61,739 nt of DNA, from positions 186,142 to 247,880 of the forward strand of contig NZ_KB892382.1 of assembly GCF_000373765.1 (NCBI RefSeq), written 5' to 3'. A model generated the notes under the pieces. That model searched no databases and was not told where the DNA came from. It was given only the letters and a program-made list of their open reading frames with translations. Numbering within the stretch: position 1 is the first letter of the stretch; each line of letters starts with the position of its first letter. Shown here in pieces: positions 45,476 through 55,100 of this stretch. Origin of the DNA: Legionella shakespearei DSM 23087 (GTDB lineage Bacteria; Pseudomonadota; Gammaproteobacteria; Legionellales; Legionellaceae). The position numbers and the translations under genes were made by a program.

Positions 45476-45803
45476 GTAGCCTTGATTACGCTGTCGCTCT
45501 GAGAGATCCTCTCATAATTTTAACCTGTAAAAAGATGTAAATAAACAGGATGATCTTCGCAAGTAGCCCCTCCACCTCCGGGGGAGGGTGCCCGACAGGG
45601 TGGGTGGGGGGATCAAAAAGAGAACTCATTTAAGGTAGAAAGCTCTAAAACAACATGGTCTATTTGGTAGAAACTCCTTTTTTGATCCCCCCATCCGCCC
45701 TGTCGGGCACCTTCCCCCGGAGAGGGGAAGGCGATCCTGCATAGTTCTGAGTGGTACTCAATTATGAGAGGATCATTCAGCGCTGTCGCTGCATCAAGGC
45801 TAC
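45476..45803. repeat. Family E palindrome split by MITE copy 2
   Basis: GTAGCCTTGATTACGCTGTCGCT (45476-45498) and CGCTGTCGCTGCATCAAGGCTAC (45781-45803) are parts of a family E element. CGCTGTCGCT occurs at both junctions (45489-45498 and 45781-45790), a 10-base direct repeat that marks the target duplication of the inserted MITE. Confidence 0.85.
45499..45780. mobile_element. MITE-like element with IS10-like ends, copy 2
   Basis: 282 bases, over 90 percent alike to 32316-32595 by eye. Ends CTGAGAGATCCTCTCATAAT and ATTATGAGAGGATCATTCAG. The left end matches the remembered IS10 outer end at all but one of 20 positions. Flanked by a 9- or 10-base direct repeat, as IS10-group elements give. No gene inside; the large inner hairpin (GCCCGACAGGGTGGGTGGGG / CCATCCGCCCTGTCGGGC) is kept. 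Confidence 0.9.
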
Positions 45804-45821
45804 GTTCAATTATATAACATT

Positions 45822-46310
45822 CTATACAATTAAAACCTTAGTTCCCGGGTTTGCTTTTACCCAGTTGGCTACATATTCAATTTGATTGTTATTGCCAACA
45901 GCAACGCAACCACGCGTTGAGAAGGGCAAGTTACCAAACCAGCTTGCCACGCGTGACGTTTGGGTCGGGCCATGGATTCCCACGTCTCTGCCGGTAAATC
46001 CAGCGGCTCTTTGTTTGCTGGTTGGGTAGAGAATTGGAATGAACATTTTAAATTTACTGGATTTTCTTGGATAAGCTAAGCCATACAAACCAACCGGAGT
46101 TTTATTATCGCCGGCTTTCTTTTTGCCAACCCCTTTGTATCCCAGAGCAACCTTAAAGGTTTTGACTATGGAACCGTTTTTACAAATATTTAAAGTGTGC
46201 TTTGAAGTAAGCACATTGATTCCGCTTGATAAAGGACAGGTTGATGAACCAGCAAATAAAGCGGCAGAAAAGAACATTGAGAGTATTACTAAAAATGCTT
46301 TAATTTTCAT
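45822..46310 (-). CDS. L,D-transpeptidase (YkuD domain)
   Basis: 162 residues with a signal peptide (MKIKAFLVILSMFFSAALFA). The YkuD catalytic signature is present: GIHGP with H113, and STRGCVAV with the nucleophile C135. NKTPVGLYGL is the usual G/N-x-x-TP-x-G motif. Such enzymes make 3-3 peptidoglycan cross-links or attach proteins to the wall, in the periplasm. The start has no strong ribosome site. Confidence 0.9.
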   Translation of the reverse strand: MKIKAFLVILSMFFSAALFAGSSTCPLSSGINVLTSKHTLNICKNGSIVKTFKVALGYKGVGKKKAGDNKTPVGLYGLAYPRKSSKFKMFIPILYPTSKQRAAGFTGRDVGIHGPTQTSRVASWFGNLPFSTRGCVAVGNNNQIEYVANWVKANPGTKVLIV

Positions 46311-46647
46311 ACAAGTAGGTCAATAATGTTTAAGTTGGGCAATATTATTCCATATAATTATATTGATGCATAGAGGGTTTGGACGATAAAATTGGATTTT
46401 TTTAAACTCATTTGAATTGATAATGAATTTAATGAGTTATTTTGTTTCATTGATGTTTTATCAACCCCCATTAAAGTATGTTATAATATTGACCGTACTA
46501 ATATAAAAGGCAGCGTTTGTTATTTTTTTGCCGGAAGCCATAATAATCGTCATTTAATGGCTACTTATTTACAGCACATCAATACCTTACAAAATCAATT
46601 TATAAACTATGTGAATCAGCAAATACGAACTGTTTTTGAGGAATGTT

Positions 46648-47391
46648 GTGCAAACAATGAAAAAAGAATATTCAGATATCAGTTTTGAAAATTTGAAATC
46701 CTATTGGCAAACTTTGGCCAATGCGAACGGCATATGTCGGGATGATAAAGAAGCACTGGCTCTCTTTTTAGGTGCAACAAATCCTTTATTTAATCCGATG
46801 TTTCTGGAAAAGCAAGCCAGCATATCTACGTTAACTGCCTGCCGTCATCGTCATACCCTTTGGTGGGATAATCAACGAAATCGCCAGTTATCAGTACCGC
46901 AATCACAGTGGTCGGTATTAATGGATGGCGTGCCCATGATGGTCAAAGAGATAAAGGACGAATTACCTGTTGAACTGCCACAAGGCATCATGATTAAGAT
47001 TATTGAAAACAACAGTGATTTGTCGCAATGGATGGAGCCTTTAGCCATTTGTTTTGGTGTTGATGAGGTGACAGCGCAGGCATATCAGCGTGCGCTTGAA
47101 GCAAATCCTGATAAATTGGTGCATGTTGTCGCTTTGGATAAAGGCAAATGCATTGGCACAGGATCTATATTTTTAAGTGCTGAGTCAGCAGGCTTGTACA
47201 ATTTATCGGTATTGCCAGAGTATCGCAGGCAAGGCATAGGCAAAGCGCTGCACCATTTCAGATTTAATCACATCAAATCATTAGGCTATCAATATGCCAC
47301 ATTGCAAGCGACCCCTATGGCTAAACATCTTGATGAAACATTAGGTTTTGAAACCTGTTCTCTTGTAACTATCTATGGTCCGGCGCAATAA
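46648..47391 (+). CDS. GNAT-family N-acetyltransferase
   Basis: About 247 residues. The C-terminal 120 residues are a GNAT fold: GSIFLSAESAGLYNLSVLPE then YRRQGIGKALHHFRF, with the acetyl-CoA loop R-R-Q-G-I-G-K-A, and a final LGFETCSL. The N-terminal half (FENLKSYWQTLANANG; RHRHTLWWDNQRNRQL) is an extra domain that may itself be a degenerate GNAT repeat. Substrate unknown. GAGGA at 46638-46642 best fits the GTG at 46648; the ATG at 46657 is the alternative. The 330 bases before it are AT-rich with a TATAAT at 46482-46487; a 43-codon frame at 46557-46688 overlaps the start but has no ribosome site. Confidence 0.83.
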   Translation: MQTMKKEYSDISFENLKSYWQTLANANGICRDDKEALALFLGATNPLFNPMFLEKQASISTLTACRHRHTLWWDNQRNRQLSVPQSQWSVLMDGVPMMVKEIKDELPVELPQGIMIKIIENNSDLSQWMEPLAICFGVDEVTAQAYQRALEANPDKLVHVVALDKGKCIGTGSIFLSAESAGLYNLSVLPEYRRQGIGKALHHFRFNHIKSLGYQYATLQATPMAKHLDETLGFETCSLVTIYGPAQ

Positions 47392-47420
47392 AGAGCATGG
47401 TGCCATTTGGTGTAGTTGGT

Positions 47421-47610
47421 GTAGCCTTGATGCAGCGACAGCGAAATCAAGGTTTTCATTATTCACAAAAAGCCAAAATTAGGGAAAACTTTGATTACGC
47501 TGTCGCTGCATCAAGGCTACGATTATATGACCTCTGATACGAGGTACGATTTTTATCCCATTCCCCGATCCACGTCGTCCTGAGCGCGTCTTTTTGCGCG
47601 AAGGATCTCC
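47421..47610. repeat. Family E palindrome and family A half (A7)
   Basis: 47421-47520 is an intact family E inverted repeat (GTAGCCTTGATGCAGCGACA and complement). 47572-47610 is a single family A arm that ends 66 bases before the next gene. Confidence 0.88.
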
Positions 47611-47675
47611 CTGCATTAGCTTGCTCAAGGAGGGGTATATCTACATAATAGAACTTTACCCAAACGGATTCTGGC

Positions 47676-48764
47676 ATGTTGGATGGTTTAAAGGTTATCG
47701 ATTTGAGCACTGTTCTCGCAGGACCCTCTGTAGGCACTTTCTTTGCTGAATTGGGAGCTTGCGTCACTAAAATAGAACATCCGATATATAAAGATGTTAC
47801 CCGCACCTGGAAACTTCCCGAAGAAGATGCCCATTCCGAAATATCAGCCTATTTTGCCAGCGTTAATTTTGGCAAAGAGTATTTATTCCTGGATTTGATG
47901 AATCAGGAAGACAAAGCCAGTTTTCTCAAGCTTATTGCCGATGCTGATCTCTTAATCATGAATTTTAAAAAGGGGGATGAGGTAAAGCTGCATGTGGAAG
48001 ATGAATATCTTCACAGCATTAACCCGCGTTTAATTATAGGTAAAATAAATGGTTATGGCGAAGACAGTGATCGCGTCGCTTATGATCTGGTGTTGCAAGG
48101 GGAGAGTGGTTTTATGTCTATGAATGGCACTGGTGACAGTGGTCCTGTGAAAATGCCCATTGCCTTGATTGATGTATTGGCGGCTCATCACCTCAAAGAG
48201 GCCATTCTTCTTGCCCTCTACACGCGTGAAAAAAGTGGAAAAGGAACGAGTGTTTCAGTCTCATTATATGATGCCGCGATTAGCAGCCTGATGAATCAGG
48301 CCTCGAATTATTTAATGACAGGACATATTCCGCAGCGTATTGGGTCACAACATCCTAATATCGCACCTTATGGTGAAACGTTTTGGACGGCAGATAACGC
48401 TCTTCTGACCTTTGCCATCGGTTCAGACAGGCATTTTGAAAAATTATGTATGGCTTTAGGATTGAGTGATCTTCCGTCTATGAATAAATTTAAAACCAAT
48501 CAAAATCGGGTGAAATATCGGGAGGAATTGGCTGCATTAATTGCCCAACAAACAGCAAAATTACAAAGCAAAGACCTACTCGATACCTTGCGCAAGGAAC
48601 ATGTGCCAGCGGGGCGAATTATGAATCTCAAGGAGGTATTTGAGACCGAGCGCGCGCAAAAACTCATACGCAAAGAACTCATAAACGGCGTCCCCACAGC
48701 ACGAATTACCTCATGTGTTTTTACACGTAGCCTGGTTCGAGAGACTGTGCCAAGGTGGAAGTGA
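47676..48764 (+). CDS. CoA-transferase family III (CaiB/BaiF) protein
   Basis: Moves CoA between carboxylic acids. N-terminal LDGLKVIDLSTVLAGPSVG, FFAELGACVTKIEHP (the GA.VikvE.P motif), FGKEYLFLDLMNQED, DLLIMNFKKG, YGEDSDRVAYDLVLQGESG with the conserved catalytic-region Asp, and HPNIAPYGETFWTAD are all family signatures. At 362 residues it is somewhat short; relatives usually have 380-400 and a longer end, so the C-terminus (TRSLVRETVPRWK) may be cut. Substrate unknown. It stands alone, close downstream of a repeat. Confidence 0.88.
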   Translation: MLDGLKVIDLSTVLAGPSVGTFFAELGACVTKIEHPIYKDVTRTWKLPEEDAHSEISAYFASVNFGKEYLFLDLMNQEDKASFLKLIADADLLIMNFKKGDEVKLHVEDEYLHSINPRLIIGKINGYGEDSDRVAYDLVLQGESGFMSMNGTGDSGPVKMPIALIDVLAAHHLKEAILLALYTREKSGKGTSVSVSLYDAAISSLMNQASNYLMTGHIPQRIGSQHPNIAPYGETFWTADNALLTFAIGSDRHFEKLCMALGLSDLPSMNKFKTNQNRVKYREELAALIAQQTAKLQSKDLLDTLRKEHVPAGRIMNLKEVFETERAQKLIRKELINGVPTARITSCVFTRSLVRETVPRWK

Positions 48765-48847
48765 CCCCACTAAATCCTGGCACGATGTGTAGCGCGGGCT
48801 ACCGACATCTGTGCATCTGATATTTGTGAGAAATCTTGCAGGTTTTA

Positions 48848-48955
48848 TCAATCATCAACGGTTTCAAGCCAGGCCTTAAAGCCTTTATCAAAATAATAAC
48901 TTTTCCATTCATAAGGCACTTCCGGTCTTGAGCGGTAGTATTTTATGAAATCGAT
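48848..48955 (-). pseudogene. Possible 3' remnant of a lost gene
   Basis: Minus-strand codons read FIKYYRSRPEVPYEWKSYYF, then DKGFKAWLETVDD and stop. The composition is protein-like and aromatic-rich, unlike chance frames, but the upstream part lies antisense in the peptide deformylase gene, so at most a fragment remains. Chance cannot be excluded. Confidence 0.25.
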
Positions 48956-49604
48956 TTGGTTTATTCTATTGATCTGTTCACCCATTATTAAAAGCCTGCA
49001 TGCTATGGACATTAACCTTGTTACCATCGAACAATCAGAATACCAACATGTTCTGAAAACAAAAGCACAACAAGTGACTTTTCCGCTTGCAGCGGAGGAT
49101 AAACAGCTGATTGCCGCGATGAAAACCAAACTGAAAGAGCTGGGTGGAGTTGGATTGGCCGCCCCGCAAATTAATCATCCGAAACAAATCATTGCAATGT
49201 ACATTCCTGAGGAAGCAAAGCTGCTTAGAGATAATGTAGAAACTTATCCTTTACATATAATGCTCAACCCATCTTATGAACCTATAAACCCCACAGAGAA
49301 ACATGCTGATTATGAAGGCTGTTATTCTGTATCATCAAAGGCTGGTAAAGTGCCCAGGTATACCACAATTAAATTGACCTGGTATGACGAACAGGGACAG
49401 CAACATCAAAGCATAGAACATGGATTTTATGCTCGCGTCGTGCAGCACGAAGTAGATCACCTTAATGGTATTTTGATCGTTGATCGTTTGACTCCTGACT
49501 GTGTGCAGGGTACTCCGACAGAGATGTCTGTATTGCGTAGAGCCGAGCTGCCGGAAAATAAGCGAATACTCTTTGATCAGGTGATGGTGCGAAAGTTAAG
49601 ATGA
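48945..49604 (+). CDS. Peptide deformylase with N-terminal signal peptide
   Basis: Removes the formyl group from N-terminal formyl-Met, a metal-dependent reaction normally in the cytoplasm. All three motifs are kept: GGVGLAAPQ (67-75), EGCYS (124-128; usually EGCLS) and QHEVDH (167-172), so C126, H168 and H172 can hold the metal. Normal Def starts about ten residues before the first helix; here a further 20 residues read MKSIWFILLICSPIIKSLHA, a good Sec signal. It is 219 residues long. It is probably an extra, exported copy rather than the housekeeping enzyme. The ribosome site is weak. The next gene is convergent. Confidence 0.87.
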   Translation: MKSIWFILLICSPIIKSLHAMDINLVTIEQSEYQHVLKTKAQQVTFPLAAEDKQLIAAMKTKLKELGGVGLAAPQINHPKQIIAMYIPEEAKLLRDNVETYPLHIMLNPSYEPINPTEKHADYEGCYSVSSKAGKVPRYTTIKLTWYDEQGQQHQSIEHGFYARVVQHEVDHLNGILIVDRLTPDCVQGTPTEMSVLRRAELPENKRILFDQVMVRKLR

Positions 49605-49640
49605 TTTAAGAGCCCATAATTGGGGTCATTATCTTACAGG

Positions 49641-49675
49641 CGTAGCCTTGATGCAGCCAGCGAAATCAAGGCTAC
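49641..49675. repeat. Collapsed family E repeat
   Basis: CGTAGCCTTGATGCAGCC joined straight to AGCGAAATCAAGGCTACG: outer ends of family E with the middle deleted. Confidence 0.75.
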
Positions 49676-49700
49676 GGTTTTATATTTTTTAGAAAGGTGA

Positions 49701-50840
49701 TTAGCCTTCAAAATACTGATAAGCAAACCAATAGATTAGTGCTGCAATTAGCGATACAGTTAATGCTCTCATGTAAAAGGATGTTGAACGGTTTGAATAC
49801 AGTGAGTAGAGATAAGTAAACGGATGGCGGAAAATAAAAGACTTCATGATTTTTTTGGTCACAGGCTGTGGTTTGCCATTGATGGGGAGTTCGTGAATTA
49901 ACATACTTGGGCGGTGATTTACGTCCAGAATTACCCCTTGTGACAGAGAGAAGGGGGTGTTTATATCGGTGCATTCTATGTCAATTCCGGCCAGCTTTAA
50001 ATTGAGTACTTTGGCGGCCTTGGTAATTATTTTACGATTTTCTTTGCAAATCTTTAGGTCTACAGATTCGTAAGAACCTCCTCGGGTTGGGTTACTGGTG
50101 TAGCATAATACAATGGTTTCTCCTGAGGCAGGAATGTAACTTTGATCGATACCAAGTTCTTTAAGCCTGAGCTGGCATTCATCGTCCAAAACTATAGGGT
50201 CTAAAGAGTCACTTATTTCTTTACGCTTCGTATTGGTTAATTCGATCAACTCTTGAATAGTGTGTTTGCCGTCTCCCAATACCCTGGCAGGTTGACATAA
50301 AACCACCCCGATGATTTTTCGATTAAAAACTAACACACGGTAAGATTGCAAATTCCCATAAAACTCTTCAATGATCATGGATGGATATACAGAACAATAT
50401 TGTTTTAAAAAAAACGACAGTTCATCAAATGTTTTAATATTGCATAACACGCCCATTCCCAGGGAACCATCGGCCGGTTTGATCACTAAAGGAAATCTTA
50501 AATTGGCAATGATGTTTTCCAGGGAATCGTGCTCAAGATCTGTAGTATGAAATAAGATTCCTTTAGGCACAGGAATGTTTGCCGCTGCTAAAATTTGATT
50601 AGTACAGTACTTATTGATGGCGATGAATGAGCTACTGCTGTTATTGAAAGGGGTATCATTATTGTAAAAAAGATAATGCCGGTTACTTATTTTCAGTTCA
50701 AACCCATAGACCTCAGGCTTTGGTTCAACGGGTAATAATAATGCTTTTGCTCTTTTGTAGTAAAGCGCGGCGTCGGTATTGATAATCCTTCTCCAAAATG
50801 AAAACCGTATGGAACTTAGCCTTGTTTGATAGTACAACAA
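49701..50840 (-). CDS. ATP-grasp ligase, cyanophycin-synthetase-like, with C-terminal membrane helix
   Basis: 379 residues. ATP-grasp core: NKYCTNQILAAANIPVPKG, FPLVIKPADGSLGMGV (the KP.dGs.G.GV phosphate loop), MIIEEFYGNLQSYRVLVFN, the VLGDGKHTIQELIELTN insert typical of cyanophycin synthetase and GshF ligase domains, and GIDIECTDINT with VILDVNHRPSM (Mg-binding D/N). The last 25 residues form a membrane helix (ALTVSLIAALIYWFAYQYF). It should join a carboxylate to an amine, tethered to the membrane; substrates unknown. No ATG is available: the frame opens with TTG right after a stop, and no Shine-Dalgarno is seen, so the start is unsure. Confidence 0.78.
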   Translation of the reverse strand: MLYYQTRLSSIRFSFWRRIINTDAALYYKRAKALLLPVEPKPEVYGFELKISNRHYLFYNNDTPFNNSSSSFIAINKYCTNQILAAANIPVPKGILFHTTDLEHDSLENIIANLRFPLVIKPADGSLGMGVLCNIKTFDELSFFLKQYCSVYPSMIIEEFYGNLQSYRVLVFNRKIIGVVLCQPARVLGDGKHTIQELIELTNTKRKEISDSLDPIVLDDECQLRLKELGIDQSYIPASGETIVLCYTSNPTRGGSYESVDLKICKENRKIITKAAKVLNLKLAGIDIECTDINTPFSLSQGVILDVNHRPSMLIHELPINGKPQPVTKKIMKSFIFRHPFTYLYSLYSNRSTSFYMRALTVSLIAALIYWFAYQYFEG

Positions 50841-50966
50841 GATTCATAAAACGATCAATGCGGGTGTATCAATGAGAGAAAATGTCTTGTCATTAAATCG
50901 GTATTGATGCATGATTAATCTCATTTATTTAACGAGTTATGGATAAAAAGATTGATTTGCCCCGAT

Positions 50967-51270
50967 CCGTTCGGGCTGAGGAAGCGCGATAGCGCTGTCT
51001 CGAAGCCTTGGCATGGTGCTAAGGCTTCGAGACGAGGCTACCGCCTCTCCTCAGCCCGAACGGCATCGAAGTAACGACTGGAGAAAACAAGCTTCTTATC
51101 CGAAACTTACGTTAACTCAAGGAGCTCCGCCGTACCGCGGCTTGTCCGCGGTATCCAGAGATCTAAGTTCGGAGTGAGATTCCTGGATCCCGCGGACAAG
51201 CCGCGGGACGGCGGAATTTCTTAACTTAACGTCAGTTCGGGATAAGAAGCTTGTTTTATCCATAACTCAC
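50967..51270. repeat. Composite inverted repeat F2 with nested element G
   Basis: 50967-51108 is a family F copy with a shortened left arm. 51126-51215 is element G: CCGCCGTACCGCGGCTTGTC and GACAAGCCGCGGGACGGCGG as inverted ends with TATCCAG/CCTGGAT inside. 51229-51270 is another piece of F arm (GTCAGTTCGGGATAAGAAGC). So G sits between two oppositely directed F arms. The set fills the 476 bases between two divergent genes, leaving about 45 bases before the methyltransferase. Confidence 0.85.
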
Positions 51271-51316
51271 ATTATGTACAGATTAAAAGCCCTACGAATT
51301 CAAGGGGACCGAGCGC

Positions 51317-52129
51317 ATGAAAAAAAGCAATTTAATGAAACTTTATAATTTTTTAATTTGCTTGTCTCCGAATCTGCGCCTGAGGTTAGTCCGCTGGGTT
51401 TATAACGCATTTGCAACGAACAATAATTCAGAAAAAAGTATCTTTTTAAACTATGGCTATCATGATGATACCCCTTTATCTCTCAATGATGAGGACGAGC
51501 CAAATCGTTTGTTTATTCAATTGTATCATCGCGTTGTGCAAGACATCGAGTTGCAAGGCAAAGATGTTGCCGAGATTGGCTGTGGCCAAGGTGCTGGGGG
51601 AATGTTTTTAGTGCAGTACAAACACCCTCGATCTTACATAGGAATTGATTTGTCAGAAAAAGCGATCGAGTTTTGTCAGCGCCATAATAAAAGCGCCAAG
51701 GTGCAATGGATGCAAGGCTGCGCCGATAATTTGCCCGTTCCCAATGAGAGTGTTGATGTGGTTATTAACATTGAGTCATCGCATGTGTACCCCTCAATGC
51801 AAGGCTTTCTCACGGAAGCGCAACGCATACTCAGACCCAATGGGTACATGGCTTTTGCTGATCTTCGCCACTCTTCACAAGTAGAGGCTTTAGATAAATG
51901 TTTTAACACCGCAGGGTTAAAGATCATTCAGCGAGCTGATATTACGCTACAAGTCCTCGACTCGTTAACACGGCTTTCAGACAGGCGAAATGCGCATATC
52001 AATTCAACCTATCCCAGGATATGGCGCCAGGCTGTTCGCGAAATATCCGCAGTCAAGGGGACTTATGTTTATAATGGTTTTATCAATGGCCAACAAAAAT
52101 ACCTCTGCTATTTGTTACAAAAACACTAA
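51317..52129 (+). CDS. SAM-dependent methyltransferase, class I
   Basis: 270 residues. Motif I VAEIGCGQGAGG (residues 84-95), YIGIDLSEKAIEFC acidic loop, GCADNLPVPNESVDVVINIE and an ESSHVYPSMQGFLTEAQRILRPNGYMAFADL segment, which is the pattern of ubiquinone/sterol and phthiotriol-type O/C-methyltransferases. It ends 14 bases before the polyketide synthase gene on the same strand, so it most likely methylates the polyketide. AGGGG lies ten bases before the ATG. Confidence 0.9.
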   Translation: MKKSNLMKLYNFLICLSPNLRLRLVRWVYNAFATNNNSEKSIFLNYGYHDDTPLSLNDEDEPNRLFIQLYHRVVQDIELQGKDVAEIGCGQGAGGMFLVQYKHPRSYIGIDLSEKAIEFCQRHNKSAKVQWMQGCADNLPVPNESVDVVINIESSHVYPSMQGFLTEAQRILRPNGYMAFADLRHSSQVEALDKCFNTAGLKIIQRADITLQVLDSLTRLSDRRNAHINSTYPRIWRQAVREISAVKGTYVYNGFINGQQKYLCYLLQKH

Positions 52130-52143
52130 TTCCTGGAATCATT

Positions 52144-55100
52144 ATGCCTGAATACATAGAAGATAAACTGGATATCCTTGATGAACCCATCGCGATTGTT
52201 GGTGCGAATTGCCAATTTCCAGGAATTGACAAAGACATTGAAGAGCTTGATGCTTTTCATGAGATGTTGCTTAAAAAGCAGACCCCTATCAAAGAAGTGC
52301 CGGAAAACCGTTGGGATATTGATGCGTATTATGATCCTGATCGCCAAAAAGAAGATAAAGTCGTTAGCCGTAAAGGTGGCTTTCTGGATAATCCTCGCTT
52401 ATTTGACGCAGCTTTTTTTAAAATTCCCCCTGTCGAAGCCAAACAAATTGATCCGCAGCACCGTCTGTTTCTGGAAGTAGCTGTTCGTGCTTTGAATGAT
52501 GCCAATATTACTTTTGATTCATTAAAAAATTCCAATGCGGGAGTTTACTGTGGCCTGTCCACAAATGATTACAGTCAGCTTAATTACAAAGACCAGATTC
52601 AATTTAATGCCTATACCTACATCGGTTCTGCTGACAGTGCTGCGGCAGGGAGGCTTTCGTATTTTCTTAACTTGAAAGGCCCTTGCGTTACAGTAGACAC
52701 GGCTTGTTCCTCTTCTTTATCTGCCCTGCAACTCGCGGTGATGGCATTGCGGACACGACAATGCGACATGGCTATTGTGGGTGGGGTTCATCTGAGTCTT
52801 AGCCCTGAAGTGTGGATAGGGTTGAGTAAAGCAAATATGTTATCGGCTGTTGGCGAGTCGCGGAGTTTTGATGCCCAGGCAGATGGATATGTGCGCAGTG
52901 AGGGCTGTGCGGTTGTGGTTCTTAAACGCCTGGATGATGCAGTTAAAGACCACAATAAAATTCATGCCGTGATCAAAAGTGTCATCATGAATCAGGATGG
53001 CGGCGGGATGGGCATGGCCGCACCGAATATTGAAGCGCAAATCGCAATGCATCATTCCGCATTAGAGAGCGCTCATTTGGCTGCAAGTGATATCGATTAT
53101 ATAGAAACACATGGAACCGGTACGGTCCTTGGTGATGCCATCGAATTACAGGCCATTCAACATATCCATCAGAACAAGCATGCAAAAGATAATCCGCTGG
53201 TTATCGGGGCATTAAAAAGCAACTTGGGTCATACCATTTCGACCTCTGGAATTGCAGCCCTTATTAAGGTAATCGGAACATTTAAAAACGAAATGATTCC
53301 TGCGAATTTACACTATTCAACACCGAATCAGACCGTTGACCCTGATAGCATTCCTGCCTTAATCCCTATTGAGAGCACTCCTTTTCCCAGACAACAAAAT
53401 AAAAAAAGGTATGCGCAAATATCCAATTTTGGTTTTACCGGCACAAACGTGAGCGCAATTATTGAAGAACCGCCGCAGGTTCTGCGCAATCAATCTGAAA
53501 GTGTCAGTGATGAACCTGTTTGTTTTGTCCTTTCTGCAAAGAGTGAATTTTCTTTACGTCAGATGTTAAAAAAGCACCTGCATTATTTAAACACCTCAGA
53601 CACAAGCCTGTCCGATGTATGCTATACCCTCATCAATTGCAGAGATCATTTTAAATTCAGATGCGCCATAGTGGCGCAAGATAAAGAATCACTGATTAAA
53701 AAGATTGAGTCAGGGGATTACACGATTCAAAAAGTAGCAGTGAAAAAAGAAATTACCCTTACAGGAAATGATGCCAGCCAAAATTATGAGGCTTTTCTCT
53801 CCGGCGCTAACATAAGATCAGATAAAAGCAAGATTCAGTTTAATCCGGTTGAGTTGCCTTTATATGTTTTTGACAGGAAAACCTATTGGCATGACGTGAG
53901 AACAGAAAAAGAAATTAATGTCGCAGAAGATTGGTGTTGTGAATTACAATGGCAAGCGCAGCCAGTTGATAAAAATAATGATTGGGAATCAGGCCATCGC
54001 TGGCTGTTAATCGGTGAATCACAGGAGGATTTTGGCCTCAAAGATAAAGGCATAACCCTTCTTCATGAAACAGAACATTATGTGCTCGAGGAACTTGATG
54101 GGATTATTATCGCCGAGAATTTTAACTCGCTAGCTGAGGATATTGATTCTCGTATTGAGCTCCAAAAGAAAACCCTGAAAAAAATATTGGCTTTACTGCA
54201 CACCTTAAATGAACGAGCCATTAAATTAAGGCTCATCTTTCTGACGGCCAATAGCACAACAGCTCATGGCCAAGACGCGATTAACATTGACAGCAGCCCT
54301 CTGGAAGGATTTTGTAAAACCCTTTGTCTGGAGTTACCTCAATATCAGACCATCCTTATTGAGTTGGATGAACAGAATAAAGACAAAATAGCAGAACAAG
54401 TCATTGCTGAAATGAACTATAATCATGGCCAACATCATGAGCATGTCGTTTCCTATCGCAAGGGAAAACGACTGGTTTTGCGCTTAAATAAAGTTCCTTT
54501 GCCTAAGAAAAAAGAATTAGTGCATCCCGAAGGACGTTATCTTATAACAGGTGGTTGCGGTGGTCTGGGTTTAGTCACAGCACAAGCCTTGTTGGCAGCG
54601 GGTGCCAGAGAGGTGGTTCTTGTTGCAAGAACGGTTGATACTCCTGCAATCCTGGCCAATATCAAAGCATTGCAAACAAATTATCCTGACCAGATGATTC
54701 GTCCTGTCAGTCTTGATATATCTGATAAAGTTGCTCTGCAAAAGCTTTTGGTGGAGCTCAATGAAGACAGCTTGTTAAAAGGCATTATTCATGCTGCGGG
54801 CGCCTCCATGAATAAGCCATTGCTTGAACATCAGGAACACGACATTGATCATGTATTTTCTGCCAAAGTGAAGGGCGGGTGGTATTTGCATGAACTGACC
54901 CAGAATTACGACCTCGATTTTTTTGTGGTGTATTCGTCAATTTCCTCAGTCTTCGGTAGCAATAAAGAGGCCTTTTACAGCGCTACCAACAGTTTTCTTG
55001 ATGCCCTGATTGCAGAACGTCAACGCTTAAACTTAGTAGGCACAGCCATCCAATGGGGCCCCTGGGCTGAAGTAGGTATGGCAAAAAAACGATCCCGCGA

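Noticed and set aside
46557..46688. 43-codon frame before the GNAT gene
   Set aside because: No ribosome site at a proper distance and it overlaps the next gene start; kept only as a remark.
5169..49675. CRISPR array
   Set aside because: The repeats are dispersed, long, palindromic and lack regular spacers; no cas genes.
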